A stretch of 64,000 bases of DNA from Myotis daubentonii. Its lineage: Eukaryota; Chordata; Mammalia; Chiroptera; Vespertilionidae. The translations under genes were made by a program, and so were the position numbers. A model generated the notes under the pieces. That model did not search any database, was not told the origin of the DNA, and saw only the letters and a list, made by a program, of their open reading frames with translations. The stretch lies in NCBI RefSeq assembly GCF_963259705.1, contig NC_081850.1, forward strand, positions 34,005,799 to 34,069,798. The letters are read 5' to 3'. Below, one piece after another: positions 11,869-25,112 of this stretch (position 1 is the stretch's first letter; each line of letters opens with the position of its first letter).

Positions 11869-13274
11869 GTAATGACAGCAAAGGCAGACCCATCCACATC
11901 AACTGATTTTCTCTAGGCACCTTCACTCTGGTTAAAGGGAATGCTCACATGAAAGAAATTCTTCTAATATCATCAGTATTTTGCTTTATCAGTGGACTAC
12001 AAATTATCACCCTCCATACTGTCCCGTCTGAATTCTGAGCACAGTTTGGCAGCAGACTTTTTTCTCATTAATAAACAAAGTAAAATAATGCATTAACTCT
12101 TTTAGTTCTGGGTTTCTGCCAAAAGTTCAATGCACCCAACCTTCCCAAGTATCTCAAATGTATTAACTGATATAGACTCAAAGGAAATGCTTCCCCCTTA
12201 AGCAGATAACAGATTTCTTAATGGAACAGTCATTGTCTTCTTTGCATTTTAAAGGGAAGCCCCAGGTTTCTAAGAAAAATAGCATACCAGTATACCAACT
12301 TATAAGAATGTCCATTATTGTTTGTTAACCATTGCAGGGGTAGGGGGAGATAGAATGGCATTCCCAGACCCCCAGACCCATATCCTTCTGCCTGGGTTTG
12401 AATAATAGATGACTCCATATTTGGAAAATGTCATGTGTGTAGTGAAAAATAAGAAAGGATTAATTTGCAATAAGAAAGCTTTTTTTCCCCCATTTACTTT
12501 CTTACTTGGATTTTTATGCATCTTTCACTCTCATAGTGATGATGTACCCCTGCAAACATAACTGATTAGCATCCTCATGTTTGGAAAGCCCTTATTGTCA
12601 TGCTGTGACTCTGATAGTAAATGTCCCACCAGCTCCACATTTCAGGCAATGAGAATTTTCTATTGTCTGTGGATTACAAATCCCACTCCCACCCCCATCT
12701 GATTCCAGGGCCAGGTTTTGGCAGCAGACTTTTTTTTCTTTTTAAATGTTCTAATAAGCCATAAAGAATTAAGAATTTACTGATGCATAACAGTGGAATA
12801 AGAGAAAGACATGCTTGTGTAACTTGATAAACTCTACAGTTCTCAGTTGGTCCAAAGGCAGGGGAAAGGGCATTAAGCAAATACAGTGTTTCAAGAAGGT
12901 CAGTCATCAAGACACCAAGAATCAGTGGCCCTTTATCAGTTATTTTGGCTACTTACTCTTGGAGACCAACACAGCTGCGTTTTGAGAACCTGGGACATGG
13001 GATTAAACCTTATCTGAAGGGCTGAACAAATCTTACAGAGGTTTGTGGTACAGGTACATATATACACATGAAATATGTCAATGTACAATGTTTTCAGCAC
13101 ACATAAATATTTTTTATTAGATATATACATGAAAAAAGCGTGACTAGCTTGACTAGCTTTTGTTTGTACATATGTCTGTTTGATTTACCACATATTTGAT
13201 ATATGAACATTTATTTTAGTACATTAAGTTAACAATCAGTTTAAAACAGCCAATATAGCACTCCTTTTTTTTAA

Positions 13275-13438
13275 TCCTCACCCAAAGATATGTTTTTATT
13301 GATTTTTTTTTTAGAGAGAGGGGAAAAGAGAGAGAGAATCATCTATCAGTTGCCTCCCATATGAGCCAAGACCGGGAATCAAACCTGCAACCTTTTGGTG
13401 TACGGGATTCCAACCAACTGAGCTATTGGCCAGGGCCC
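13275..13438 (-). mobile_element. VES SINE, diverged or shortened
   Basis: This is a reverse copy with TTTTTATTGATTTTTTTT, an AGAGAGAG block, GGGAATCAAACCTGCAACC and a GGCCAGGGCC head complement. I found no clear target duplication. Part of the middle is missing compared with the copies at 20.5 and 59.1 kb. Confidence 0.88.
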
Positions 13439-13779
13439 TCTAATTCTATAGTCTGTAAATTCATGATTTTACTAAAGACCTGGAACACAACAGTTAAGAG
13501 TCAAATCTAACCCAAACCAATTGCAAAATGGCCCAACATCTAATATATTTTCTGGTGATGGGATAGTCTTGTTCATTTAAATCTCTTGGAAATGGATTTG
13601 GAAAGCAATGAGATCTCTGTCTTTGCTGTGTGTAGCATACATCTGTGTGGCTCATTTTCAAAACTTGGGAGTCACCTTTGTCTTGGTGTGTATTTTTATA
13701 TTTCTGGTAGTGTTTTTAAAATTTTTAAGAGATTTAGTTTGAAATGGCTTTGTCATTCCAAATAATTCCTCTCTTTGCA

Positions 13780-14120
13780 CATGATACATTTAAAAAATTA
13801 TTATAGTTATTTTACAATTGCAGTTTACTTTCAATATTATTTTGTATTGATTTCAGGTATATAGCATAGTAGTTAGACAATCATATACTTTGCAAAAACG
13901 GTCCCCTGATATTTCCAGTACTCAACCTGCACCAAGCATAGTTATCACAATACTATTGACTATACTCCCTCTGCTGTACTTTACATCCCTGTGACTGTTT
14001 TGTAACTGCCAATTTGTACTTCTTAGTCCCTTCACCTCTTACTCCCAGTCCCCCCTCCCTACCCGCCTCCCCAGCAACCACCAGTCTCCTCTGTGTACAT
14101 GAGTCTGTTTCTCCTTTGGG
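13780..14120 (-). mobile_element. L1-derived fragment
   Basis: GGTATATAGCATAGTAGTTAG, CACAATACTATTGACTATAC, CTGTACTTTACATCCCTGTG and CCAGCAACCACCAGTCTCC are a recognisable L1-associated sequence in reverse orientation. The strand is less certain than the class. Confidence 0.6.
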
Positions 14121-14947
14121 CCTCAAAAAAGATTTTGAGCTCTTAATTTTGAGCCTCCAGCTCATGTGGGCGAGGTGCCATAATGGGCAAAGAGTCTTAG
14201 TTACCACAGTATCAACAGAGTATCTTCAGATTGATTTGAATTTTCTGCAACTATGGGGACATTTGAAACAGGCATGTGGCCATCTTCCTTTATCCTGGAA
14301 TTGTACTCCTTGAGTAAGCTTATAGCTGTGAAAGTTTATCTTCCCTACTTCTTTTTTTATTCCTGCTTCCCTCAGGTTCTATTTTACTTTCTTTCTTTCT
14401 TGCCTTTTCTTTTAAAAAACTGGTTATGCCTTCTGTTTTCCTATGTAGGCAACAAACAGAACAAAACAAGGCAGGAAGAAAAACTAAAAAAAAAACAACA
14501 CAATAATTTTAAGCCTTTCTTCTTCCTTTTAAAGTTCTAAAAATCCACTTGCCAGGAGCACGTGTTCACACCAGTTTCAAACCTGTGCTAAAGATCTGTG
14601 GAAAGAAGCCAAACAGTGAGAGATGCCAAAGGAAAAGGAAACTGTTTATCAATTAGTTACATGTAAAATCTGAAGTGTTAGGGCAATTTGACAAAGATTA
14701 AGACTTGGCTTAGTGGCAAAAGTACTTGGAGTCATTCCCTTTACATTCTGTTATACAAAATTGAGAAAATATTTGTTTAATGATTGTCAAGCTCTTAGAC
14801 TTTTAAGTGCTAGCAAATTGATTTACAATAAAAATATTTTGATGGACACCTGTTCAGTATATATGGGCATAGGATCAGAAGTAGTTTAGCAAGGAGCACC
14901 ATGATTTTTTAGAAACTACCATTGAGGACTCATGTTTTGTAGAAGTC

Positions 14948-15860
14948 ATGATTTTGAAATGGAAACTTTTAGTGTGTAGCAGAAAAGGATTTGTGAGACT
15001 CTGGGAGAGGGATAGTTGGCAGAGCATGAAGATGAACAGGGAAGATGGCAGTTCTGACACGTACAGCTCTTGCAAGTCTCCTAACATGTTGGCTTCCCTT
15101 ATTGAAACAAACCTTTCAGTTGATAAGTTGGAGTTTGACTGGAAAGGAATGCCTGAAAAGACTTTTATTTCTGTGGGAGAAAATAGTACCCTAGGCTAAA
15201 GCAGCCAAATATCACTTGAGGCCCTACTGAAGGTGATTTTAAAAGCGAGGTGTTTATTTCTCTACTTGGAAATCCCGGGGCTCCCCAGGCCGGCTCCTCG
15301 GCTAACCCGAGAGCAATTTAGTGATCTGACAGGAAGTCTGGACAGTTCTCAATGAGGACTCACTTATATTGTCTGTCCTTTTGTTCAAAAGTGCTGTACC
15401 TCAGATAGTACTGTCTTGGCCAGCCTGTAAATTCAGGTGATTGTCTGATCATCCAAGGGAGAAATATCATAGCCAGTAGATCGAGGTGTGAATACCACTT
15501 TTAAGGTTTATGCCTGTGTAGATATTCTCATCAGCTCCCTGGATGAAGGGATGAAGCAGATGAGCCTACAGTTAGTCTGTAATATCATGGACAGCCTGGG
15601 CCAGTGCCTGGTCCTGACAGAGAGTCCGATCACTATCAAAGAACACTGTATGGAAGACCTGTCTGGTGAGTGATCACAAAAGTTACGGTTCCCTCCAGAT
15701 CAAAACTGTGCTAGAGGCTCAGTACAACATAAGCTTTGCAAATGGTCTTAGCCATGAAGACATCGTAGAGACCAGTGTGGTTGAGATGTTTGAGATTCAC
15801 AGAACACCATCATCAAGTGAGGAGCTAATGCAGCTGGAACAAGGAGACCTGCAAGAATGA
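14948..15860 (+). pseudogene. Possible decayed retrocopy, parent unknown
   Basis: Several adjoining + strand frames look protein-like but are broken. At 14948-15199 a frame includes NREDGSSDTYSSCKSPNM and ends at a stop. Next comes a stop-ridden stretch with more GC and CpG near 15280-15310. Then a frame at 15488-15673 includes LQLVCNIMDSLGQCLVLTES. It is followed after a one-base shift by 15666-15860, including VLEAQYNISFANGL and ending SEELMQLEQGDLQE. The shift falls at GTCTGGTGAGTG, so the extra base could be a one-base insertion; the same site also resembles a splice donor. AATAAA occurs about 150 bases downstream of the last stop, but no clear poly-A tail or target duplication is seen. 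The 5' limit is uncertain and the first frame may be unrelated. I cannot name the parent protein. Confidence 0.4.
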
Positions 15861-16817
15861 GGGAATTTTATTGGTACCACTTCTATTGGGTTTTTAAATA
15901 ATTACCATGTTTTTAGAGCTATTGAATTATCCCAATTCTGAATGTAACTTTAGATCTATCAGGGGGGAAAAGTGTTATATTCATATATTATAGGGAATTG
16001 TAGAATGAAAATAAATACATTTTTAGAGCAGGAACTTTTGAAGTCATATATTGTCATTCCCTTCCCTCCCCCTCATTACTGAGAAATGAAGGCTTCTCTA
16101 TTACAATAGCATCACTTTTTGTCATAAATATTACCATATTAAATTTATACAGGATTTAACGTACTTTTTGAAATAGTTAATGTTTCATTTTAATGTAATT
16201 TTATGGGATATGTTTTAAAACATTTTCTACATTCTTAAGTTAATATATTTGCTATCTTGGGACAACTTGCAGAGTTGTAGGGGTTAGAAATAATTTTCTA
16301 TAAAACTGCCTCATATAATCTACTCTCAAAAAGTGGTTATTAATTTAGGGGCTTCATTAGAATGTTCTTAATTGGCACACAAATTTCCCAATTGGTTAAG
16401 CTTTATAGGAGAATTGTTGAAGATCAAATAACATAATCTATATAAATGTCCATAATCTATATAAATGGTCATAGAGCATTATAAAACATGCAATAGTTAT
16501 TACTTCAAAATTTTGGCTTTGTTTGAAATTTACCAGGGGTGAAAAAGGGACAGAACAGCTTGAAATTGGTGGTGGACAGAAGGTGGTAGAATGGGGCAAT
16601 AGAAGCGATTTATAGGGAAACGTTTGGCAACAACATCTTTCTGATGTTGCCTTGAACTGCTGTCAGAATCCTGTATTGTTCATGTAACATCTCTTGCATC
16701 TGTGGTTTATCCACCTACTGTAGTTGGATTGCAGAATCAGTGAGCATAGGAACAAGCCTCATTTTTCACTTTTGTAGAAACTGATAGTTAAATCTACAGA
16801 TTCGGCCCTCCCTGATC

Positions 16818-17022
16818 CTGAGCCAGTCCTTTAGTGTGTATTAACTCACCTGGCAAACCCGTGAAAATACAGATTGCTGTTCCTCACCCCCAGAGTTTCT
16901 GAGTCAGTAGGTCTGAGTGAGTCCGAAGAATTTGCATTACTGCTACATGTTTCTAGCAAGTTCTCAGATGTCACGGGGTGCTGCCAATCAATGGACCACA
17001 CTTTGAAAACCATTGCTCCGGA
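16818..17022 (+). mobile_element. MER5-like hAT relic
   Basis: The text CCCCCAGAGTTTCTGAGTCA, GAATTTGCATTACTG and the end CACTTTGAAAACCATTGCTC follows MER5A-type sequence in plus orientation. It is diverged and the borders are approximate. Confidence 0.65.
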
Positions 17023-19209
17023 TCATAAAATGTAGGAATGTGACTTCTAGCAAAACATGATCTTAATTTTGACTGATAGGAGTTACAATAAGAATTACCC
17101 CTAATTAACCAGATTTTGGGAGGGGGGAGTCCTTTCACAGTGGATATGTATGTCACATCACCATGATGTACATTTTAAATGTCTCACAATTTTATACTTC
17201 AAATGTCTTTCATACTTCAATAAAATTAAAATTTAAAAGAATTTACAAATTGGAGCAAAATTTTTATCTAAAAACAATGTGATGGAAATCTGTCCACAAG
17301 ACAATTTAAGGCTGTGGTTGATCTGCTGTATGTATATACAATGATAAATGGAATAACACCATTCTGGTACTTAAAATAAATAATTACAAAGATAATAAAA
17401 CTAAATCAAGTAGTGAAAAAGCAAAGAAGAGTTTCCCTATAAGATATATTTCTATTCCTCACTATAGAAAACCTATAGATGGATATTAAGCATGTCTTCC
17501 CACCAGTACTCTAGTGGCACTGCACATATTTTGATTAAGAGTGAAATCTTATAACCACCCAACTGAAGAAAATTAAAATTCCTATTCCCAGCCAGCACGG
17601 GGCACTTTTGTATGTATGCTGCTAATGTTAATGACTTTTTATGTTTGAAAGCTGCTTAATTTGGTGCTTCAATTTTCTACATATTCCTTTATATTCATGT
17701 TAGTTTTCATACAAGATTAAGCTGAGTTATTCAGTTTTACAATATGTACAAGTTTTTGCTGTAAAAATATTTTTGTGGGTGAGTAAAACCAATTCCACAA
17801 CTTTTGAGGAGGAGAGGAAAATAGTGACACTGGGCAACTGTAGTTTTATTTCCTTAGGGCAAAGTTAGGGTTGTCTTTTTACTATTATTTCTCCTTTCCC
17901 TCATTTTATGTTATTCTGCAGGCACTAAAATGGGGTGTGAAAAGGAAAGGTTGGATCTACTTTGTTGTGTATGGACCCCAAGCAGGTTTTAGGAAAAAGA
18001 TGGGTGGCAAGACAGAGAATCAGGACAGAATTTCTCAAATGAGGAACTAAAACCTTCTGTGATTAGGAAGTCATGGACCAAACTTCTGGGCCCAAAGTTC
18101 TGACTTTCTGCTTCAACTGAATTACCTTCCAAGGAAAGAGAGATAAGTAATTATGTCTCTTTCAGGTGAAGAGTAAAGAACATAGAAAGTAGGTATTTTC
18201 AGGGTGTTTTTAATCATAGCAAAATTTATTTTTTACACATGTGTGAGTGCTGAAAATAAATGAGAAGGAGAGTATAAAACGTTAAAATGAAGGACGTTAC
18301 TGAATTAGATTTTTTATGTTTTACTATTAATGGTAATAAGAGAGCACATTGCAGGCGCTGAAGAGAGGGTTATTGTGGGATTGACTCATTCCAGGGGACC
18401 AGAGCACTGTTTCTGATCACTGGCTCTTACAGTGTCTTCCTCATATTGTCAAAGAATGACTGGCCTGTTCCGGTGCCCTGAGTGCCTGGAACAATTAAGG
18501 CTGCTTGGACAGCAGACACTGATTCATCAGCAGTTATAACTGCCTCCTTGGTGTCTTATCTGAGTTTTCCTGCCTGAATTTCAAGGCTGCTCTGGCATCA
18601 CTTTCGTGCCACCATTTCTAGTTGCCACCTGGGCTTTGCTTCTGGGCTCCGGTCCTGTTCTCCCAGGGAAGGTAACTGCTCAGGTCTGGCCTCTGCTCTG
18701 ACTACCCACCAGCTCACCCTAGAGGTCTGTTGACACGTAACTATGTCCTAAGTCAGGGATTTATCATCTCCCTTGGAACCTTTCCCTGGGGATTTAGTAA
18801 AAGTCCTATCTGTGTCTTGTAGGAGAGATGGCAGAAAGGGAACCTATTCACTATTGAAAAGAAAGGGGGATAAATGCTTATCAGCATGCATAGGAAAAGG
18901 CACCGTGTGCTTTGCAAGTTTTGTGAGAGGTGGATGCACTTCAGGAACAATGCAGTGCAACACCTGCCCCTGCCATTGGCAAAGGAGTGATCTAGGGTCC
19001 ATAGTTGTGAAGTGTACTAAGGTACTACAGTATATAAAAAAGTAAGGGTGGGCAGCATTTAATGTCTCTGTTCTTAAGTCATATATTGGCCATGCTTTAT
19101 GCCATCCCTCTGACTATCTGCATATCCAACCTGTATTTAAATGGAATATTTACAAATAGAAATGGTACTTCTTTCACTCAAATTTATTTTCCTCTCAATA
19201 AGATTGCTT

Positions 19210-19300
19210 GTCTGATTGAATGACACACAGAATGCTTAGAACACTGCTTAGAACATAGTAACTGTCCAGTACTTGTTAGCTATTATCATTGTTGCTTTTA
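19210..19300 (+). mobile_element. MIR or L2 3' fragment
   Basis: GAACACTGCTTAGAACATAG followed by AACTGTCCAGTACTTGTTAG is the usual 3' end of a MIR-class repeat. Confidence 0.5.
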
Positions 19301-19351
19301 TCCAAACTCTAGAAAAATACATATTATAGCTCTGTAAAGCAGATAGGGAAC

Positions 19352-20202
19352 AGGTACCACAAGTTACATTATCTGCAGTTTTGTTTTCCGCCATTTCAGT
19401 TACCTGTGTTCAATGGCAGTCCGAAAATATTAAATGAAAAATTTCAGAAACAATTCGTAAGTTTTAAAGGGCATGCCATTCCGAGTAGAGTGATGAAATC
19501 TCACGCTGTCTGGCTCCCACTCAGGACGTGAATCATCCCTTTTCCCAGGATATCCACACTGTATACACTCCCCACCCACTCGTCACTTAGTAGCCATGTA
19601 TTCCAGTGTTTGTGTTCAAGTTACCTTTATTTTACATAATGCCCCAAAGCAAAGACTAGTGATGTTTGCAATTCAGATTTGCCAACAGAAGCCTCAAAGT
19701 GCTTCCTTTAAATGAAAAGCTGAATACAGCACAATAAGATATTTTGAGAGAGACATTAATGTAATTTTTATTACACTATATTGTTGTAATTGTTCTATTA
19801 GTTACTGTTAACCTCTTACTTTATGTAATTTATAAATTAAAATTTTTAATAGATATGTATGCGTATGATAAAACATAGTATGCATAGGGTTTGATACTCT
19901 AAGTCAGTGGTTCTCAACCTTCCTAATGCCGCGGACCCTTTAATACAGTTCCTCATGTTGTGGTGACTCCCAATTTCATTGTGACAAATTGAACATAATT
20001 AAAGCATACTGATTAATCACAAAAACAATATGTAATTATATATGTGTTTTCCGATAGTCTTAGGTGACCCCTGTGAAAGGGTCGTTTGACCCCCAAAGGG
20101 GTCGCAACCCACAGGTTGAGAACCGCTACTCTAAGTGGTCTCAGGAATCCATTTGGGGTTTTTGGAGCATATCACCCATGGATAAGAGGGGTTAGATAAT
20201 AG
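19352..20202 (+). mobile_element. TcMar-Tigger DNA transposon relic, split by a hAT
   Basis: The left part (TTTCAGTTACC, TCCGAAAATATTAAATG, AGTAGAGTGATGAAATCTCAC) and the right part (ATAGGGTTTGATACTC, then GGAATCCATTTGGGG and ATGGATAAGAGGGG) match the familiar Tigger ends. A short decayed start of a transposase frame (near 19640-19730) remains, and most of the coding centre is deleted. The borders are approximate. Confidence 0.85.
19905..20128 (+). mobile_element. Non-autonomous hAT (Charlie/URR1-like) inside a Tigger
   Basis: The ends are CAGTGGTTCTCAACCT and, inverted, AGGTTGAGAACCGCTA. A perfect 8-base duplication CTCTAAGT lies at 19897-19904 and 20129-20136. The interior GTGACCCCTGTGAAAGGGTC and GACCCCCAAAGGGGTCGC resembles rodent URR1-type Charlie elements. 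It inserted into the 3' part of an older Tigger. Confidence 0.92.
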
Positions 20203-20485
20203 TACCCTACCCACTACTACCATTTAAAAAAAAAATGGGAGGAAAATGGAAGCATGAAGAAATTGGGAATTTAATTGACATCATTGAGTGAATAAATTAG
20301 AACTAAAATATAGTTCTTCGTGTTTTTTATTTCAGTAATTTACCCAGTAGTTCATTTAGCAATTTTAAATTAAGGAAATATGTAGGTCTCTAAAGAAAAA
20401 CAACCACAACATCACTTGGTGGCAATGCCTCCAAATTCACAAAGTATGTATTAGCTTTAGATAGATATTAGGGTTTCCATATTTA

Positions 20486-20696
20486 TTTATTATTACTTTT
20501 TAAATATATTTTATTGATTTTTTACAGAGCAGAAGGGAGAGGACTAGAGAGTTAGAAACATCGATCAGCTCACTCCTGCACACTCCCTACTGGGGATGTG
20601 CCCACAACCAAGGTACATGCCCTTGACTGGAATCAAACCTAGGACCCTTCAGTTCACAGGCTGATGCTCTCTACACTGAGCCAAACCGGCCAGGGC
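20486..20696 (-). mobile_element. VES SINE
   Basis: This is a reverse copy: A-tail complement, GAGAGG block, GAATCAAACCTAGGACCC (B-box complement) and GCCAAACCGGCCAGGGC head complement. Its target duplication is TAGGGTTTCCATATTTA (20469-20485) and TAGGTTTTCCATATTTA (20697-20713), 16 of 17 identical. Confidence 0.92.
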
Positions 20697-20749
20697 TAGG
20701 TTTTCCATATTTAAAGATTGGTATGGTTTCTATGGTTTTATTTTATAGA

Positions 20750-20940
20750 GACAGCATACAGTCATTAGCTCCAATCCTTTTCACTCACTAGATGTTTAGT
20801 GTAGGGAGGTTACTTTTCCTCATCTATTAAACAGTGGTAAGAATATTGATTCCTTTGCACTGCTGTAAGGATTAAGTGGCATCACATATAAGAATCCTGT
20901 ACACCCCTGCAAGCTGGGAGATGCTCAATCAATGCTCTTT
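20750..20940 (+). mobile_element. MIR relic
   Basis: TTACTTTTCCTCATCTATTA, GCTGTAAGGATTAAGTGGC and GGGAGATGCTCAATCAATG match the second half of MIR in order. Confidence 0.6.
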
Positions 20941-23900
20941 TCTTTTTTTCCTTCCTCTCTGCTTAAAAGCTTAGAGAATTACTCATGAACCAAGTGGATG
21001 CCTAAGACAGGGACTAGAGCCCCTTCTACTCCTTCCTCTCAGCACTGAGTGCCAGTACTTGGAGTTCAGAAGTAGCTGTCCTGAGATACAGCATTCCTTT
21101 CCATGAGAATTCAAGTCAAGATGAGGACTCAGAGCTGCCATATTCAAGACCTATCTTCAGATCTATAAATTCGACAGTTTTTCTGTTGTCAGGAAGAGTT
21201 GAAGTATACTCAGGCTGGTCAAACAGAGTACCAGCATGCCAGGCTGAACTTATTCAACAGTGATGAATCCATGAGCGTGAGGTAGATGGAGGAATGAAAA
21301 AATAGGGTGAATGGCCTTGACCAATATGGTTAGTTGTCCAGTCATTGTCCTGGCCTTGCTGAGGCCTTAGTGTCCCTCCTGATGTCATTGACTCTTCCAG
21401 GTCATGTTGTTTACCTCAAAGTACATGCTAAGGTGTCAAGAAACTATTCTTGACTTTTTACTTACTTCAAATTTAGTTGCCAAATTTTAGAAACGGCCCC
21501 CTAGTCTTTTCATGATGGTTCTTAGTAGTTAATACACAGCAGACAATGTATTGCCCCTCGAGCCTGCCTGCCTTTGTTTTTGCATGGCCTGAGAGGATGG
21601 TTTTAAGATTTTTTAATGTAAAAAAGACTACTAGCCTTTAGGTGAGAACAGTTGGTCAAAGAATTGAGAACATTGCCTCTTGCCTGCAAAGCCTAAAATA
21701 TTTGTTTCCTCAGCACTGTTTTATAATTACATCTGGGACATTTGTCAGTGACTAAGTGAAATCAAGGAAGCTTGTGGCTCCCATGTGTTTGATCAAATTT
21801 TGTTTTAAAAGTCTATCAATACATATAGGTTTGTTTAGTCCCTTAATAATTCAGATTTATCAGATACTGTAGTAGTCTACTAGTCCTGGGGTTTTTGGAG
21901 ATTTTTCTCTAAGGCCCAATATTTAAAGCAGGTGAATCATGACCATTATCTAGCACTCCTACTCCTCTCTGGGGCCTTCTATGGAACCCCAAATGTAGTG
22001 GCTCTGAAATGGAATTATGGGTAGAATTGTCACACTGCAAACAGTTATCTACAGAAGCAGCCCAGGCCCATGGTAGGATGGGTGTATGTCCTGATAATGT
22101 GATTCCCCCGTAGGAAGAAGCTGCCCGGAGGCTGGCATGACTTGGTTCAGTTATGATGAAGCCAGGGCTTGCAGAGATATCAGAGGGAACAGGCCTTGTT
22201 TTATTTTACCCAGGTCTATTTTTCCTAAAAAGAGCTTTGATATTCAAAGCCTTAAATATCAATGAATATGTTTTCTAAAAGCCAGGCCTCTTGTTGACAT
22301 AAATTGATGCCCAGGAGAAATGCAAAAAGTTGAAATATCAAACTTTAGGAACCCATCTGGTCACATTCCAGCAGGAAAGATGCTTACTTCCTCAAAATAC
22401 ATGTTCTGCCAGCAACAAGGATGCTTGAAATTTACATAACTGAAGGCTGAACCTTCCATTCCAAGGTAAAGAAAGTTTTCAAATAAGAATTCCTTGAGAA
22501 AGGCTATGTAGGGGCATGAATTCTTGATAACACATGAATGATTTATTAGAGTTAACCTTGAGAATAAACTAGGAGGTAACTAACACAGAGCACCTAAAGG
22601 CAAAATGGAAAGAGTGTCCACTTTGTGGGCAAAGTGTGAAAAAAGAGAAAAGGGGGTTCTCTGGATTCACAAAACCAACTTCATCAGCTATCCAATTTTG
22701 CCCAGGGCTGGTGGTCATTCCAGACTTTGGTTCCCCAGAAGGGCTGTTGCTAGCTGATTCTACAGAGCTAGGAAAGGCAGAGATTCCTCAGCAGAGTTCG
22801 GTGTTGGTACATGAGCCTTTGAGTTGGCTACGAGAATATTGCAATGAACATTGGAGTGACTAGCTGTGCTAAAAATCTGTTTCCAAGAAGCCTTCCCTGT
22901 GGAATGTTTTCAGAAGTCACGTGGAAGTGGTGTGGTTGGGGTTACCTCCATAGTATCTGCAAGGGAGGAAACAACTTTTTCAGTCAACATGGCACAGGTG
23001 GGAGATAGCAAAGGGGTGAATAATAAGGAGCTAGAGAACTGAATACTTTTTACTAAAATTTTTGGTTTTGTTACCAAATTGGACTTTATTTCTAAAGAAG
23101 GAGATGAGACTGATTCCTATAAGAGCTTCCAGGAGTTGTTGGCCCTGCCTGCTTCATCTTCTTCATTATGTTCTCCTACTCTGCCCCATATGGAAGATAA
23201 AGTAACAGACAGAGGCAGTACTGACTTTCTCACAGGGTAGTCTGAGTTGTTTGCCTGTTCAAATTATTTCATTAACATTCTGTGTTAATAACTCTCTGGG
23301 AGTGATTAGGTTGAGAGGCAAAGGGAAGAAAAATAGGTGTGAGATTTGAGGTTAGATTGGCATGCATTGTCTGGAAAAAGACCCATGAGGGTTGCATGAA
23401 ATGTTGGTCCCAGAGAAGTTGAAAGAGCTGCCAGAGGAAGCCATTCGAATTGTAACAAAATGTCTTTGTTCTGAAATGCAGATGTTTCAGGAGCTTTTCC
23501 TAACACAAGTTAATTACACCTGGTATTTCAGAATGTTTGATGGTAACCTTTGGCATCTATGTGAATATCGTCAGCCATTATCTTCTAGTTATATGGAGGT
23601 GTATTCCAGAAAGGCATATAAGCCTGTATCCCCCCTCAAACACTAATAACTTCCTCCCTGGCTATAAATCCAGGTGCCCGATGTGGAAATGTAATTGGAC
23701 AGACTACAGAGGAGTTTGGAGCTCATGTGGGAATATCTATTTGTAAGAGAACCTGAATATTCATGTAACTGTGCAGACATCAATACATTCTCATTTTACC
23801 TTACTTATTTCTGTTCCCCAGTGAACAGCACTGCTCTTAAGCTCAAAGTTAATAGGCATGTTCTTCAGAGATGTACGCTCTCTTACCTTAATAGAACATC

Positions 23901-25112
23901 TCCCTAACAGATTTGTTTATCAGTTGCTAGGTAGCTCTCCCATCAGGTGACACAAGTATGTTTTCTTTGTCTTAGGGCAGTGGTGACAGTTGCCATTGTT
24001 TGCCATCAATTAGCTTGGGGTAGCATGTCAAGGATGTATGGGTGGTGTCATTTTAGTCTGACAGCCACACGATCTGGTTGAGAAGGGATTGTTTCATTAT
24101 CCTCTTATCAGGGCTGCTGGATAATGATACTCTACACTGCATAGTAGGAGGAGGGAAAAGACAGGCAGAAAGAATAGATTTTTAGGGATTGGCAGTATTA
24201 AAATTATTCATGCCTCAAGGAGAAGGGAAAGATTAGAGAAATGACTGTGCAAACCCTTAAGAAGCTACTTTTTCCTAATACAGGTGGAATGTGGAATGAT
24301 GCCCTTCCAGATGGGGATGGGGGAAGGGGAAATGCCCAGGCATAAGGAAGAAAGAAAGAGGAAAACTAGCCCCTTTTGCTGATAGGCAACAAGGCAAGGA
24401 TTAGCAGTGGCATCCCTCCATTCTCCAATTAACCTCAATATCAAACGCAGCCTTCCCAGTGACTCTGAGGCCCTTTCCTTGTTAGAAAACTCTCTCTGGT
24501 TTGTGAATTTAGGTCGTGAGAGCATTTTCCACTGAAAGGCAGTGCAATTAAAGTGCTCCAGGGTGAAATGCAAAGAACTGCAGAAGGCATTGGGGCCCAA
24601 ATTTTCACTCTTGGGGAGCAAAACTCCAGTCACCCCCAATACTTGTCATTTTCTTCAGAATGACTGAAGGGATGTCGCTTTTGAATTCAGAAAATTAACC
24701 GTGGCTGGACTTTCATGCTCTTGGAGAAACAAACAAAAAGAAGTGCTGAAAATGTAAAACTACTCCAAGATAAACTAAGCTTCAAGAGGGACAATTGTGT
24801 TGACATTTTAGTAACAGCCCATTTTCACTCCTTAACGAAGTGCAGTCATGCATGAAAATGACTTGCTATCTTTTAAACTGAAGCGCATTATGGATTGTAA
24901 CTCAAGGTGTGTATTACTCATGTAAAATGAAGTACAACATTTTAACCCTGTGAGGATTCTTTCTCAGGCTCTGAACTCTTTATAGCAACTTGCATTAGAA
25001 AATTTGAACAAAAAATTCTTACTATTCAAGGATATGTTATATACTGGTTTGCATTTTAAAATGACCCTCATCCACAGTTTATATGTAGATGCATCTTCAA
25101 GAGACCATACCC

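Noticed and set aside
11734..11916. Alternative reading of exon A starting MQSSILTCSRI
   Set aside because: It can be joined to an open frame in exon B, but the chain reaches a stop in exon C. The reported frame stays open through all three.
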